From Phenylobacterium koreense (lineage in GTDB: Bacteria > Pseudomonadota > Alphaproteobacteria > Caulobacterales > Caulobacteraceae): DNA of 64,000 nucleotides. The notes beneath the pieces are model-generated. The model worked only from the letters and a program-made list of their open reading frames with translations. It ran no database searches and was not told where the DNA came from. This document shows, piece after piece, positions 48,710 to 57,004 of this stretch. Within the stretch, counting starts at the first letter, position 1; each line of letters begins with the position of its first letter. Location of the stretch: NCBI RefSeq assembly GCF_040545335.1, contig NZ_JBEPLU010000002.1, forward strand, positions 62,001 through 126,000. Reading direction: 5' to 3'. Made by a program: the position numbers and the translations under genes.

Positions 48710-50479
48710 ATGCGGTACGCGTTGAACGCCGTCGCCGTAGTCGGACTTGGGTTTTCGCTCGCAAGCTTCACTCCCCAGGCTCGCTTCTCGCCCGAACTCC
48801 TGGCGGCGCTGGATCCCAGTCGTATGGCTTCGTCGCTTTGCAGCGCGCCTCGAGCGGGTGGGGCCTTGGCGCGGGTTCTCGTTATGGCCGAAGCGGTGGC
48901 GGCGCCGGCCAGCCAGGCCGGGCCCATTCCGCTCTACGAGGACCTGACAAGGTCGCCGTTTCCCGTGACGACGTCCAATCAGCAGGCGCGGCGCTATTTC
49001 AGCCAAGGTCTGCTGATGACCTATGGCTTCAACCACTCGGGCGCCGTCCGTTCATTCAGAGAGGCTCAGAAGCTCGATCCGGACTGTGCGAGTTGCTGGT
49101 GGGGCGAGGCGGTCGCGCTGGGTCCCAACATCAATGCGCCGATGGACGAGCGGGACCGCGATGCGGCGCTGGCCGCCATGGATCGAGCGATGGCCTTGCG
49201 CGAGCGGGCCTCGCCGGTCGAGCGCGCGCTGATCGAGGCGGTGGCCCGCCGCTATTCACGCGATCCCCAGGCTGACCGCGCCACGCTCGACGGCGCCTAT
49301 GCCGACGCCATGCTGGAGGTCGCGCGACGCTTCCCGGCCGACGATGACGTCGCCGTCCTGGCGGCCGAAGCGGTGATGGACACCAGCCCGTGGAATTATT
49401 GGGAGGCCGACAAGAAGACACCGGTCGGACGAAGTGGTGAGGCCGTGCGGCTGGTCGAGACGGTTCTTGCCCGCAATCCGGCTCACGTGCAGGCCGGGCA
49501 CCTCTACATCCATCTGCTGGAGGCCAGCGACGCCAGGCGCGCCGAGGCCGCGGCCGACCGGCTTTCCAGCCCGGATGCGCCGAGCGCCGCGCATCTCGTC
49601 CACATGCCCTCGCACATCTACCAGGTCCGCGGGCGATACGCGGACTCGATCCGCGTGAACATCGCCGCGGCGCGAGCGGACGAAGCCTTCATTCGCAGCG
49701 CCAACGACCATAGCCTGGTGCGCTACGGGTACTATCCGCACAACGTCCACTTCATCGTCATCTCCGCCCAGATGGCCGGCGACATGGACACGGCGATCGG
49801 GGAGGCGAGACGCCTGGCGACGATCCTGGATCCTGTGACCTCGGCCAGGATCGCATGGGTTCAGGTCATCGAGGCGGCACCCTATCAGGCGATGGCCCAG
49901 TTCGCCGAGCCGAGCGCCATCCTGACCATGCCGGCGGCCGATGTGCGACTGCCCTATGCCGTCGCCATGCGCCACTATGCGAGAGCGGTCGCCTACGCCC
50001 AGCTCAGGGACCAGGGCGGCTTTGACCGGGAAATCGCGGCCATGCAGGCGTTGGCGAAGTCCGGTGCGTTCGAGGGGATGATCCAACAGGGCGTGCCTGC
50101 GCCGGAGTTGATCGCCCTGGCCGAGAACGTGGCGCGTGGGCGGATGGCGGCCGCCAAAGGCCGCTATGACGACGCCATCGGCCACTATCAGAGGGCCGGC
50201 GCGATCGAGGCCGGCGTTCCATACCAGGAGCCGCCTTACTGGTACTATCCAGTGAACCAGTCGCTCGGCGCGGCGCTGTTCCTGGCCGGACGCTACGACG
50301 AGGCCAGCAGCGCTTTCCGGGCCGCCCTGGCGCAGACGCCCAACAACGGCTGGGCCCTCTATGGCCTGGCCCGTAGCGAGGCGGCTCTGGGGCGCGATGT
50401 GGACGCCGCGGCGGCGCAGATGGCCTTTTCACGAGCCTGGGCGGGTGATCGGTCCTGGCTGCGGATGGAGCGGCTTTAG
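48710..50479 (+). CDS. Exported TPR-repeat protein
   Basis: 589 aa. An N-terminal hydrophobic segment (YALNAVAVVGLGFSLASFTP) looks like a signal or anchor. TPR-like repeats follow: ARRYFSQGLLMTYGFNHSGA, VRSFREAQKLDPDCASCWWG and later GAALFLAGRYDEASSAFRAA. Homologues are described as tetratricopeptide proteins of unknown function. The ATG at 48710 has GGGAGGAA before it. A long in-frame run extends upstream across mltG but is antisense-like. It is convergent with the peroxiredoxin. Confidence 0.75.
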   Translation: MRYALNAVAVVGLGFSLASFTPQARFSPELLAALDPSRMASSLCSAPRAGGALARVLVMAEAVAAPASQAGPIPLYEDLTRSPFPVTTSNQQARRYFSQGLLMTYGFNHSGAVRSFREAQKLDPDCASCWWGEAVALGPNINAPMDERDRDAALAAMDRAMALRERASPVERALIEAVARRYSRDPQADRATLDGAYADAMLEVARRFPADDDVAVLAAEAVMDTSPWNYWEADKKTPVGRSGEAVRLVETVLARNPAHVQAGHLYIHLLEASDARRAEAAADRLSSPDAPSAAHLVHMPSHIYQVRGRYADSIRVNIAAARADEAFIRSANDHSLVRYGYYPHNVHFIVISAQMAGDMDTAIGEARRLATILDPVTSARIAWVQVIEAAPYQAMAQFAEPSAILTMPAADVRLPYAVAMRHYARAVAYAQLRDQGGFDREIAAMQALAKSGAFEGMIQQGVPAPELIALAENVARGRMAAAKGRYDDAIGHYQRAGAIEAGVPYQEPPYWYYPVNQSLGAALFLAGRYDEASSAFRAALAQTPNNGWALYGLARSEAALGRDVDAAAAQMAFSRAWAGDRSWLRMERL

Positions 50480-50518
50480 CGTTCCGACGCGTAGCGCCTC
50501 GTTTCGAAGAGCGCGAGG

Positions 50519-51178
50519 CTATCGCGGTTCGGGCACGATGCGCAGATAGGGGCGCGGCGCCTCCCACCCATCCGGGTAGAGCGTCTTGGCCTCGTCGTCG
50601 GAGACCGATCCGGCGATGATCACCTTGTCGCCACTCTTCCAGTTCACCGGCGTCGCGACGCGATGCCGGGCGGTGAGCTGGATCGAATCCAGCACCCGCA
50701 GAATCTCGTCGAAGTTGCGGCCCGTGGTCATGGGATAGCTGAGCATCAGTTTGATCCGCTTGTCCGGGCCGATAATGAACACCGTGCGCACCGTGGCGTT
50801 GTCAGCCGCGGTGCGGCCTTCCGAGCCGCCTTCGATCTGCTCGGGGAGCATGTTGTAGAGCTGGGAGACGTGGAGATCGGTGTCGCCGATCATCGGATAG
50901 TTGGGCGCGACGCCCTGGGTCTCGCCGATGTCCTGGGCCCAGCGGGCGTGATTGGCTACCGGATCGACACTGAGACCGATGATCTTGGTGTTCCGCGCAT
51001 CGAACTCGGGCTTCAGCTTGGCCATATAGCCGAGTTCCGTCGTGCAGACGGGGGTGAAGTCCTTGGGATGGGAAAAGAGGATCGCCCAACTGTCCCCGAT
51101 CCAGTCGTGGAAGTTGATCCTGCCTTCAGTTGTCTCGGCCGTGAAGTTCGGCGCCTCGCTGTTGATACGAAGTGACAT
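50519..51178 (-). CDS. 1-Cys peroxiredoxin (Prx6 type)
   Basis: 219 aa peroxidase with a single peroxidatic Cys in FSHPKDFTPVCTTELGYMAK (near residue 45). The C-terminal Prx6 extension reads KSGDKVIIAGSVSDDEAKTL. It reduces H2O2 or alkyl peroxides with a small thiol. The start at 51178 (MSLRINSEAP) is the family N-terminus; an ATG seven codons earlier is possible. It lies next to the globin (divergent) and two other redox-linked genes. Confidence 0.93.
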   Translation of the reverse strand: MSLRINSEAPNFTAETTEGRINFHDWIGDSWAILFSHPKDFTPVCTTELGYMAKLKPEFDARNTKIIGLSVDPVANHARWAQDIGETQGVAPNYPMIGDTDLHVSQLYNMLPEQIEGGSEGRTAADNATVRTVFIIGPDKRIKLMLSYPMTTGRNFDEILRVLDSIQLTARHRVATPVNWKSGDKVIIAGSVSDDEAKTLYPDGWEAPRPYLRIVPEPR

Positions 51179-51271
51179 CACCCCGGTTCCTTTCGACAAA
51201 CTCCAGACGGTCGCCCATGCGCTGAGTATCAGTGAAATATAACGCAGTTATCGAAGCCATAAAATGGCGAG

Positions 51272-51283
51272 ACCTACGTAGGT
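51272..51283. promoter_or_regulatory. ACCTACGTAGGT palindrome between peroxiredoxin and globin genes
   Basis: Perfect 12-bp inverted repeat in the 174-base divergent spacer, 70 bases before the globin start. It could be a binding site for a dimeric regulator of both genes. The regulator is not known. Confidence 0.4.
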
Positions 51284-51352
51284 TTCCTGACGTGGAAGCC
51301 CCTAGGGACGCATGCTAGAGGCGCCGGTGTCTACACGGAGCCTGAATCGAAC

Positions 51353-51796
51353 ATGCGCGAACTATCCCCCAAGACCCTGACCATCGTTAAGGCCACGGCG
51401 CCGGTGCTGGTGCAGCACGGAGTGGCGATCACCACGCGCATGTATGAACGGCTGTTCGTGAACGCCGAGATCAAGGCGATGTTCGATGTCGCGGCCCAGC
51501 AGTCGGGCGAGCAACCGCGGCGCTTAGCCGCCGCCATCGTCGCCTTCGCCCAGAATGTGGACAACCTGCCGGCGCTGGCCGGGGCCGTCGAGAAGATGGC
51601 CGACCGTCACGTCGAGACGAAGGTGAAGCCCGAGCACTATCCGATCGTGGCCGCTGCCCTGCTGCCGGCCATCCGCGATGTGCTGGGCGAGGCCGCCACC
51701 GACGAAGTGCTGGAAGCCTGGGGCGAAGCCTACAACCTCCTGGCCGACGTGCTGATCGCCCGTGAGGCCCAGAAATACGCGCTCGAAGCCGCCTAA
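51353..51796 (+). CDS. Single-domain globin, flavohaemoglobin type
   Basis: 147 aa aligning along its length with the globin domain of E. coli Hmp (VKATAPVLVQHG, MYERLF, NVDNLPAL, RHVETKVKPEHYPIV, EAWGEAYNLLADVLI). Key haem-pocket residues are kept: B10 Tyr31, E7 Gln54, proximal His86 and Tyr96. These are hallmarks of NO-dioxygenase globins. It lacks the FAD/NAD reductase part of Hmp. A ferredoxin-reductase-like flavoprotein gene is about 0.9 kb downstream. It is divergent from the peroxiredoxin. Confidence 0.88.
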   Translation: MRELSPKTLTIVKATAPVLVQHGVAITTRMYERLFVNAEIKAMFDVAAQQSGEQPRRLAAAIVAFAQNVDNLPALAGAVEKMADRHVETKVKPEHYPIVAAALLPAIRDVLGEAATDEVLEAWGEAYNLLADVLIAREAQKYALEAA

Positions 51797-52494
51797 TAGC
51801 TTAGCTTCGGATACCAGTCGCCGCCGCGTCCCTCGGGCGTGAGGTCGAGCATCGACCATAGCGAAGCGATATCGGGCGCGTCGCGCGGGTCCTGACCGGG
51901 ATCGGCCATCTCGCGGGTCATTTCGCTGGCCCAGAAGAGGCGCGCCTCGTCGCCGTCGAGGCGGAAGACGACGAGGGCCGGGTTCTCCGAGCCGTCCGGA
52001 TTGATGAGGCCGAGGTCGCGCGCATAGTCGTCGCCGACGGTCTGCACGAAGTCGAGATCGCGCCAGCCGCGCTCCTGGGCGAAGGCGAGTTGGCGCTCGA
52101 CCGGGCTGCGGCCGAGAATCTTGAGCGCCACACGCTGCTTGATGTCGGCGGCGTTCCCGTTCACCGCGCCCAGCCAGTTGGTGCACATGGGGCAGGGCCG
52201 CTCGCGCTGTGGCCCGAACATCCAAAAGTAGGTCACCAAGGTCTGCTTGTCGCCGAACAGGTCGATCAGGCCGAGCTCGGCGCCGTTCTCATCCTTGAAG
52301 CGGTAGTTCTTCGCGACGACAGGACCCTCGGGCAGCGCCTGGCGCTGCGCCGCGACGCGGGTCATGTGGCGTCGGAACTCGATCTCCTCCGCCAGCAGCG
52401 CCTGGCGGGCGAGGCGATAGTCTTGGCTCTCGCCCGGAAAGGGCGTGCGGGCCTTGGCGGCGAGCTGTGCGGCGGGGATGGGGGCTGCGTCCAT
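51793..52494 (-). CDS. DUF899-family thioredoxin-like protein
   Basis: 233 aa. DUF899 core: VAKNYRFKDENGAELGLIDL, LVTYFWMFGPQRERPCPMCT (CPMC in the thioredoxin-fold position) and the RDLGLINPDGSENPALVVFR block. The CxxC suggests a redox role; family function is undefined. Its stop overlaps the globin stop by four bases (convergent), and it is divergent from the siderophore-interacting gene. Confidence 0.85.
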   Translation of the reverse strand: MDAAPIPAAQLAAKARTPFPGESQDYRLARQALLAEEIEFRRHMTRVAAQRQALPEGPVVAKNYRFKDENGAELGLIDLFGDKQTLVTYFWMFGPQRERPCPMCTNWLGAVNGNAADIKQRVALKILGRSPVERQLAFAQERGWRDLDFVQTVGDDYARDLGLINPDGSENPALVVFRLDGDEARLFWASEMTREMADPGQDPRDAPDIASLWSMLDLTPEGRGGDWYPKLSY

Positions 52495-52620
52495 AGGTCG
52501 TCCTTTTGGTTATCCCGCGCATTGAACGCGCCGGCCTCGGTAGCGGCGCCAACCTGAGCGTCCGTAACCGCCAACTTCGCACGCGCCAGCCCATCAGATA
52601 CAGACGAGACATTCATAAGA

Positions 52621-52632
52621 TATATCGATATA
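52621..52632. promoter_or_regulatory. TATATCGATATA palindrome before the SIP-type flavoprotein gene
   Basis: Perfect 12-bp inverted repeat in an AT-rich patch that stands out from the high-GC surroundings, 30 bases upstream of the ATG. Likely within the promoter; could be an operator for a dimeric repressor. Inferred. Confidence 0.4.
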
Positions 52633-52662
52633 ACTGAGCGCGACGAAGCCGAAGGGACACCC

Positions 52663-53448
52663 ATGAGTACGCAAGACGCCCAAAGTCCGCCCGCCGAGAG
52701 CCAGATCGCTGAGATGATGCGCCGCCGTGGCCTCAAGGAGTGGTGGTTGACGGTGGCCGCGACCGCTCCGGTGACACCGCTCATGCGTCGCGTGACCGTG
52801 AAGGTGGAGGGCAAGGAGGCCTTCGAGCCGACGCCGGGGCAGGACATGGTGCTGTTGCTGCCGGACCTGACGGGGAACCTGGGGCGGCGGCATTACACCA
52901 TCCGGCGCTACGACCCGGCCAGTGGGCTGGCGGACATCGACCTCGTCATCCACAGCAAGACCTCACCGGGCGCGCGATGGGCGCTGGAAGCGGCGCCGGG
53001 GGACACGGTGAGTGCGTTCGGCCCGCGCGGGCGCAATGTGATCCGGCCGGGTGCGGACTGGCGGCTTTTCGTCGGCGACGAGACCTGCATCCCAGCCATA
53101 TTCGGTATGATCGAAGCCCTGCCGGCCGGCGCCACGGCGCATGCGATCATCGAGGTGGCCGACGAAGGCGAGAAGCAGGCGCTGGCGACCAGCGACGGCG
53201 TGACGATCGACTGGCTGACCCGCGCCGGCGCGCCGGCCGCGCCGATGAGCGCCGGCCTTATCGAGCGCCTGGCGAACTACCAAACCCCGGCCGGTCATGG
53301 TCACATCTATGTCCTGGGCGAGACGGGTACGATCCGTCGTCAGCGCCACGACCTGCTCGACCGCGGCTTCGGCAAGGACCAGATTTTCGGGGAGGGCTAT
53401 TGGCGGCCCGGCCGGGTCGGCGGTCACGATCACCTGGCGGAGCATTAG
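52663..53448 (+). CDS. Siderophore-interacting protein family flavoprotein
   Basis: 261 aa ferredoxin-reductase-like protein. The FAD-binding barrel ends with RRHYTIRRYDP (RxYTxR motif); residues after 130 form the NAD(P)-binding lobe with LFVGDETCIPAIFGMIEALP and HIYVLGETGTIRRQRHDLLD, and the C-terminus GYWRPGR is typical of the SIP family. Such proteins reduce ferric siderophores or act as flavin-NAD(P)H electron donors. It is near a globin and peroxiredoxin rather than siderophore genes, so a donor role for the globin is possible. Confidence 0.88.
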   Translation: MSTQDAQSPPAESQIAEMMRRRGLKEWWLTVAATAPVTPLMRRVTVKVEGKEAFEPTPGQDMVLLLPDLTGNLGRRHYTIRRYDPASGLADIDLVIHSKTSPGARWALEAAPGDTVSAFGPRGRNVIRPGADWRLFVGDETCIPAIFGMIEALPAGATAHAIIEVADEGEKQALATSDGVTIDWLTRAGAPAAPMSAGLIERLANYQTPAGHGHIYVLGETGTIRRQRHDLLDRGFGKDQIFGEGYWRPGRVGGHDHLAEH

Positions 53449-53524
53449 GCCGCAGAGCCCCGTAAAGCTTGGCAAACCCCGGTCGGCTGTGCGACCCCTC
53501 CGCCCTTCGATCGTGGAGTCTTGG

Positions 53525-54406
53525 ATGCCACTTAGCGGAATGACGGGCTTTGGCCGCGCCGAGGGCGCGGCGGGAGATTGGAGCTGGGCCGTCGAGGCGC
53601 GCTCGGTCAACGGCCGCAACCTGGAGATCCGGTTTCGCGGACCGCCCGGCTTCGACGGACTGGATCGCGTCGCGCGGGATGCGGCGCAGGCGAAGTTCGC
53701 CCGGGGACAGTTGACCGTGGGCGTGCAGGCCAAGCGGTCGGAAGGCTCGATAGATGTCCAGATCAACCAGGCGGTGCTGGAGCGCTATCTCTCCATGGGC
53801 TCCTCGCTGGTGACGGCGGGCAAGGCCTCTCCGCCCAGCGTCGACGGGCTGCTGGCGCTGCGCGGGGTGATCGAAGCCGCCGAGGCGGTGGACGATCCGG
53901 AAGCGCAGGCGACGCTGGAGAACGCCATCGCCCTCTCGATCGGCGCGGCCTTGGAAGCCCTGGCCGTTTCGCGGCGCGAGGAGGGGCTGGCCCTGACCGC
54001 GGTGCTGATCGGCCTGACCGACAAGATCGAGGCGCTGGTCGGCCAGGCCTGGGATCTGGCGGAAGGCCAGCCGGCGGCGATCAAGGAGCGCTTCGAGCGG
54101 CGGATGGTCGAGTTGGCGGGCGAGGTGGTCAGCCAGGACAAGATCGTGAACGAGGCCGCCGCCATGGCCGTGAAGGCCGACGTGCGCGAGGAACTCGACC
54201 GCCTGCGCGCGCACGTCGAGGCGGCGCGCTCGCATCTGGCCGCCGATGGGCCGCAGGGCCGGCGCTTGGACTTCCTGACCCAGGAGTTCATGCGCGAGGC
54301 CAATACGCTTTGCTCGAAGTCGGCGCTCAGCGCTTTGACGACCGTGGGGCTCGAGCTTAAGGCCACGATCGAGCAGTTCCGCGAACAAGTGCAGAATGTG
54401 GAGTAG
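53525..54406 (+). CDS. YicC-family endoribonuclease
   Basis: 293 aa. N-terminal MTGFGRAEGAAGDWSWAVEARSVNGR is cut at MPLSGMTGFGRA; C-terminal DUF1732 part reads EFMREANTLCSKS and KATIEQFREQVQNVE, both highly conserved in YicC, a stress-related endoribonuclease. gmk follows 11 bases after the stop, as in many proteobacteria. The open frame extends upstream to 53297, but homology begins at 53525. Confidence 0.92.
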   Translation: MPLSGMTGFGRAEGAAGDWSWAVEARSVNGRNLEIRFRGPPGFDGLDRVARDAAQAKFARGQLTVGVQAKRSEGSIDVQINQAVLERYLSMGSSLVTAGKASPPSVDGLLALRGVIEAAEAVDDPEAQATLENAIALSIGAALEALAVSRREEGLALTAVLIGLTDKIEALVGQAWDLAEGQPAAIKERFERRMVELAGEVVSQDKIVNEAAAMAVKADVREELDRLRAHVEAARSHLAADGPQGRRLDFLTQEFMREANTLCSKSALSALTTVGLELKATIEQFREQVQNVE

Positions 54407-54417
54407 GACTTTCGTCC

Positions 54418-55074
54418 ATGACTGACGGTCAAGACCATCCCAGGCCCTGGGAAACCACCCGCCGGGGCATGATGCTGCTGGTCTCCAGCCCGTCAGGCGC
54501 GGGGAAGACCTCGCTGTCGCGCCGGCTGGTGTCCGACCATGCCGACCTGATGCTGTCGATCTCCTGCACGACCCGCGCCCCGAGGCCGGGAGAAGAGGAG
54601 GGGCGCGAGTATTATTTCGTCGACCGCCCGACCTTCGACGCCATGATCGAGCGCGGCGAGTTCCTGGAATGGGCGGACGTGCACGACAACCGCTATGGCA
54701 CGCCCAAGGCGCCGGTGATGGAGGCCCTGGAACAGGGCAAGGACGTACTGTTCGATATCGACTGGCAGGGCGCCAAGCAGGTCGCGGACGCCGCGCCGCA
54801 GGACAGTGTGCGGGTCTTCATCCTGCCGCCGTCGTGGGAGGACCTATCGCGCCGTCTGCATGCGCGAGCCCAGGACAGCGAGGAAGTGATCCAGAAGCGC
54901 CTCGTGAAAGGCAAGGACGAGGTCGAGCACTGGCGGCTCTACGACTACGTCATCGTCAACAAGAACTTCGACCGCGCCTATGCGGACCTCGGCCACATCT
55001 ACCGGTCGGAGCGCATGAAACCGGGCCGAAATCCCTGGCTTCCCGACTTCGTCCAAGCCCTGCTGCGCGAATAG
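54418..55074 (+). CDS. gmk: Guanylate kinase
   Basis: Phosphorylates GMP to GDP. 218 aa with P-loop SSPSGAGKTSLSRRL near 21-36, the GMP-binding SCTTRAPRPGEEEGREYYFV, and the lid region VIQKRLVKGKDEVEHWRLYD. It follows YicC on the same strand and completes the GMP branch begun by guaB and guaA. Confidence 0.97.
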   Translation: MTDGQDHPRPWETTRRGMMLLVSSPSGAGKTSLSRRLVSDHADLMLSISCTTRAPRPGEEEGREYYFVDRPTFDAMIERGEFLEWADVHDNRYGTPKAPVMEALEQGKDVLFDIDWQGAKQVADAAPQDSVRVFILPPSWEDLSRRLHARAQDSEEVIQKRLVKGKDEVEHWRLYDYVIVNKNFDRAYADLGHIYRSERMKPGRNPWLPDFVQALLRE

Positions 55075-55255
55075 TCGCAAGACTTCCGAGACGTCGGCGT
55101 CGCCGGGCCGGCGGTGCGCGTCTCTTGCCTTGGTGCAACTTATGATTAACCATGAGCGCTGACGCCTGTCGCCGTGTGTTGGCGCGGGCTCAAGTGTGCT
55201 CGGCTTAGATCTAAAGCGCAGATTTTTCAGAAAATTCCCTAGGGAAGGGTCGGTT

Positions 55256-55828
55256 ATGAAGTTGCTTCCCGTTCTCGGCGGCGCCCTGGCGGCTGCCTGC
55301 CTTTCCGTCTCGACCGCCTCGGCCGCGACGATCACCCGGCACTTCGAATTCGTCGCCAGTACTTTCGGCGGGCCGCTTTCGGAGGTCACGGGCACGTTCA
55401 GCCTGACCTTTGATCCGTTGGTCAGCTCCGCAGGTTCGCTGGACGCGCTGAGTATCTCCGAACCTAGCCTGACCATGACCGTGGCCAACACCGGCTTCGC
55501 CTACAGTTTCGGCGGAACGCCGCAGTTCAGCAATCTGGTCGTCGGCGGCACGGTCGGCGGGGTCGGCAGCGTTTCGCCCGGCGCCAGCGACTTCGTCCTG
55601 TCGTTCCTTGGCGCGGGCGCCGATCCCCTGAGCCCGCTGCCGCTTAACTTCGCCTATTCCACCGGCGACGGCGAAATCTGGAGCGGTACGTTCCAGGTTT
55701 CCACCTATGAACCGCCGCCTTCGGCAGTGCCGGAGCCCGGCGCCTGGGCGATGATGATCGTCGGGTTCGGATTGGCCGGGACGGCGTTGCGGCGGCGCGC
55801 GCTGGGCGTGGCTCACAGGAAAATCTGA
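55256..55828 (+). CDS. PEP-CTERM-anchored exported protein
   Basis: 190 aa. A signal peptide (LLPVLGGALAAACLSVSTAS) is followed by a Ser/Gly/Thr-rich beta-type domain and a C-terminal PEP-CTERM sorting tail: VPEPGAWAMMIVGFGLAG then TALRRRA, the PEPxxWAMMI variant of alphaproteobacteria. Such proteins are handled by an exosortase, not seen here. The ATG at 55256 has GGGAAGGG before it; TTCCCTAGGGAA (55235-55246) is a palindrome just upstream. It may be a surface or biofilm protein. Confidence 0.85.
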   Translation: MKLLPVLGGALAAACLSVSTASAATITRHFEFVASTFGGPLSEVTGTFSLTFDPLVSSAGSLDALSISEPSLTMTVANTGFAYSFGGTPQFSNLVVGGTVGGVGSVSPGASDFVLSFLGAGADPLSPLPLNFAYSTGDGEIWSGTFQVSTYEPPPSAVPEPGAWAMMIVGFGLAGTALRRRALGVAHRKI

Positions 55829-55970
55829 GGCGCCCTGTTTGGCGCCGGCGCGACTCCTTCGATGGTTCGGTCAGGACCGGCGAGATCCTTGTGGATAGCC
55901 GCCGGGCGCAACCTTGGCGGAGTGGCGCATGTTGATAAGTTCTGCTTTTGTTCCGCCTATGGAGGCGACC

Positions 55971-56237
55971 ATGGGCAAAAGCGACATGCAGCACGAACCG
56001 CTTCTGGCCTGCGTGGGGCTGGATCGACATCTGGTGGCCCGGTGCGCGACGCCGGGGTGTGAGCGGACGGCGCCCTGCGACCCGACGCATTGGGTGGCGC
56101 AAGGGCTCGGCGGCCTGCCGTTGCGGGTGTTTTCCGAGCGGATGCGCTGCGTGTGCGGCGGTCGCCGTGCGCAATTGACCGTTGCCAGCGGACCGCTGCC
56201 GAACCAGTCGGGCGGCGACGTCTACGTGTTTCGCTGA
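55971..56237 (+). CDS. Small Cys-rich (zinc-ribbon-like) protein
   Basis: 88 aa. Cysteines are grouped as CATPGCERTAPC in the first half and CVCGG in the second, suggesting two half-sites of a zinc ribbon. No known enzyme motif. The ATG at 55971 with GGAGG five bases upstream is chosen over an earlier ATG at 55929 and a TTG at 55914. It is convergent with the secreted protein on the other strand. The function is unknown. Confidence 0.65.
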   Translation: MGKSDMQHEPLLACVGLDRHLVARCATPGCERTAPCDPTHWVAQGLGGLPLRVFSERMRCVCGGRRAQLTVASGPLPNQSGGDVYVFR

Positions 56238-56297
56238 CGGCGCCCCGCGAGATTAGGTGATCGGCGCCCCGCGACTGGAGAAAACGGGGCGCCGATC
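56238..56297. terminator. Shared hairpin between convergent genes (triple CGGCGCCCC)
   Basis: CGGCGCCCCGCGA occurs at 56238-56250 and again at 56262-56274. GATCGGCGCCCCG (56259-56271) pairs perfectly with CGGGGCGCCGATC (56285-56297) over 13 bp. It sits between two convergent stops and could stop transcription from both sides, although T-tracts are weak. Confidence 0.5.
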
Positions 56298-56306
56298 GAA
56301 AAGACG

Positions 56307-56714
56307 CTACTTCTGAAGCATCGCCTTAAGCTCAGCCTGGGTGGCGTTGATCGTCGCAGAGCCATCAGCGATGGCCAGCTTGTCCGTTTCGACGGCGAAG
56401 CTGTCGGCGCCCATCTTGATGGTGGCGACCTGCTTGCCGGTGGCGTCCGCCTTCAGATCGGTCACGGTGCCGATCGATGCGCCGGTGTTGTCTTTCACCG
56501 TGGCGCCCACGGCGAGGCCGGAGGCCGTGGCGCTGGCGTCAGCCCCGGCGCCCGCGGCCGAGCCGCTCATGGACGAACTCGAAGCGCCGGCGGACGGATC
56601 GGCCGACGGGCTGGCGCTGGTGGCCGGTTCCTGGGCTTCAGTGCCCTGTGCGAAAGCCGGCGCGGTGATGGAAAGAGCGAGGGCCGCAGCCCCGAGGGCG
56701 AGAATGGAACGCAT
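56307..56714 (-). CDS. Exported low-complexity protein, PRC-barrel-like tail
   Basis: 135 aa. A signal peptide (ILALGAAALALSITAPAFAQ) leads into a Ser/Ala/Gly-rich stretch (about 30-65) and a compact C-terminal region with SIGTVTDLKADATGKQVATI resembling a PRC-barrel fold. Similar proteins are small periplasmic or envelope proteins of unknown role in this group. It may have its own promoter in the 290-base upstream gap. Confidence 0.7.
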   Translation of the reverse strand: MRSILALGAAALALSITAPAFAQGTEAQEPATSASPSADPSAGASSSSMSGSAAGAGADASATASGLAVGATVKDNTGASIGTVTDLKADATGKQVATIKMGADSFAVETDKLAIADGSATINATQAELKAMLQK

Positions 56715-56777
56715 GAGGGTCTCCCTGTGATTCTGCGAGGCCTCCCCCGACGGATGTCAGATTGACGGGGCTTTGAG

Positions 56778-56815
56778 GTCGCCAAAAGACCACGATGGGG
56801 CGAAATCTTGGCGAC
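56778..56815. promoter_or_regulatory. Inverted repeat GTCGCCAA...TTGGCGAC upstream of the exported protein
   Basis: Perfect 8-bp arms with a 22-base loop, about 65-100 bases upstream of the minus-strand gene at 56714. It lies in the roughly 290-base gap (56715-57004), whose 56820-56900 part is markedly AT-richer than the rest and may hold the promoter. Nothing else was seen in this gap. Confidence 0.35.
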
Positions 56816-57004
56816 GGTACGATTTATGCAGCCCATAAGTGCTTGAATAGCAACAGTTGGTGAGTAAAAATATAGCAGTGGGTATGCGAGAGCGCCCCGA
56901 CGTCCGGATCGACGCGGGGACCTCCAAGCCGAGGCTGCGAAGCTAGAGAAAGCCTCCTCAACGCTCTTGGTTGCCAAATTGGGGGTGAGGTGGATTGGCG
57001 CAGG

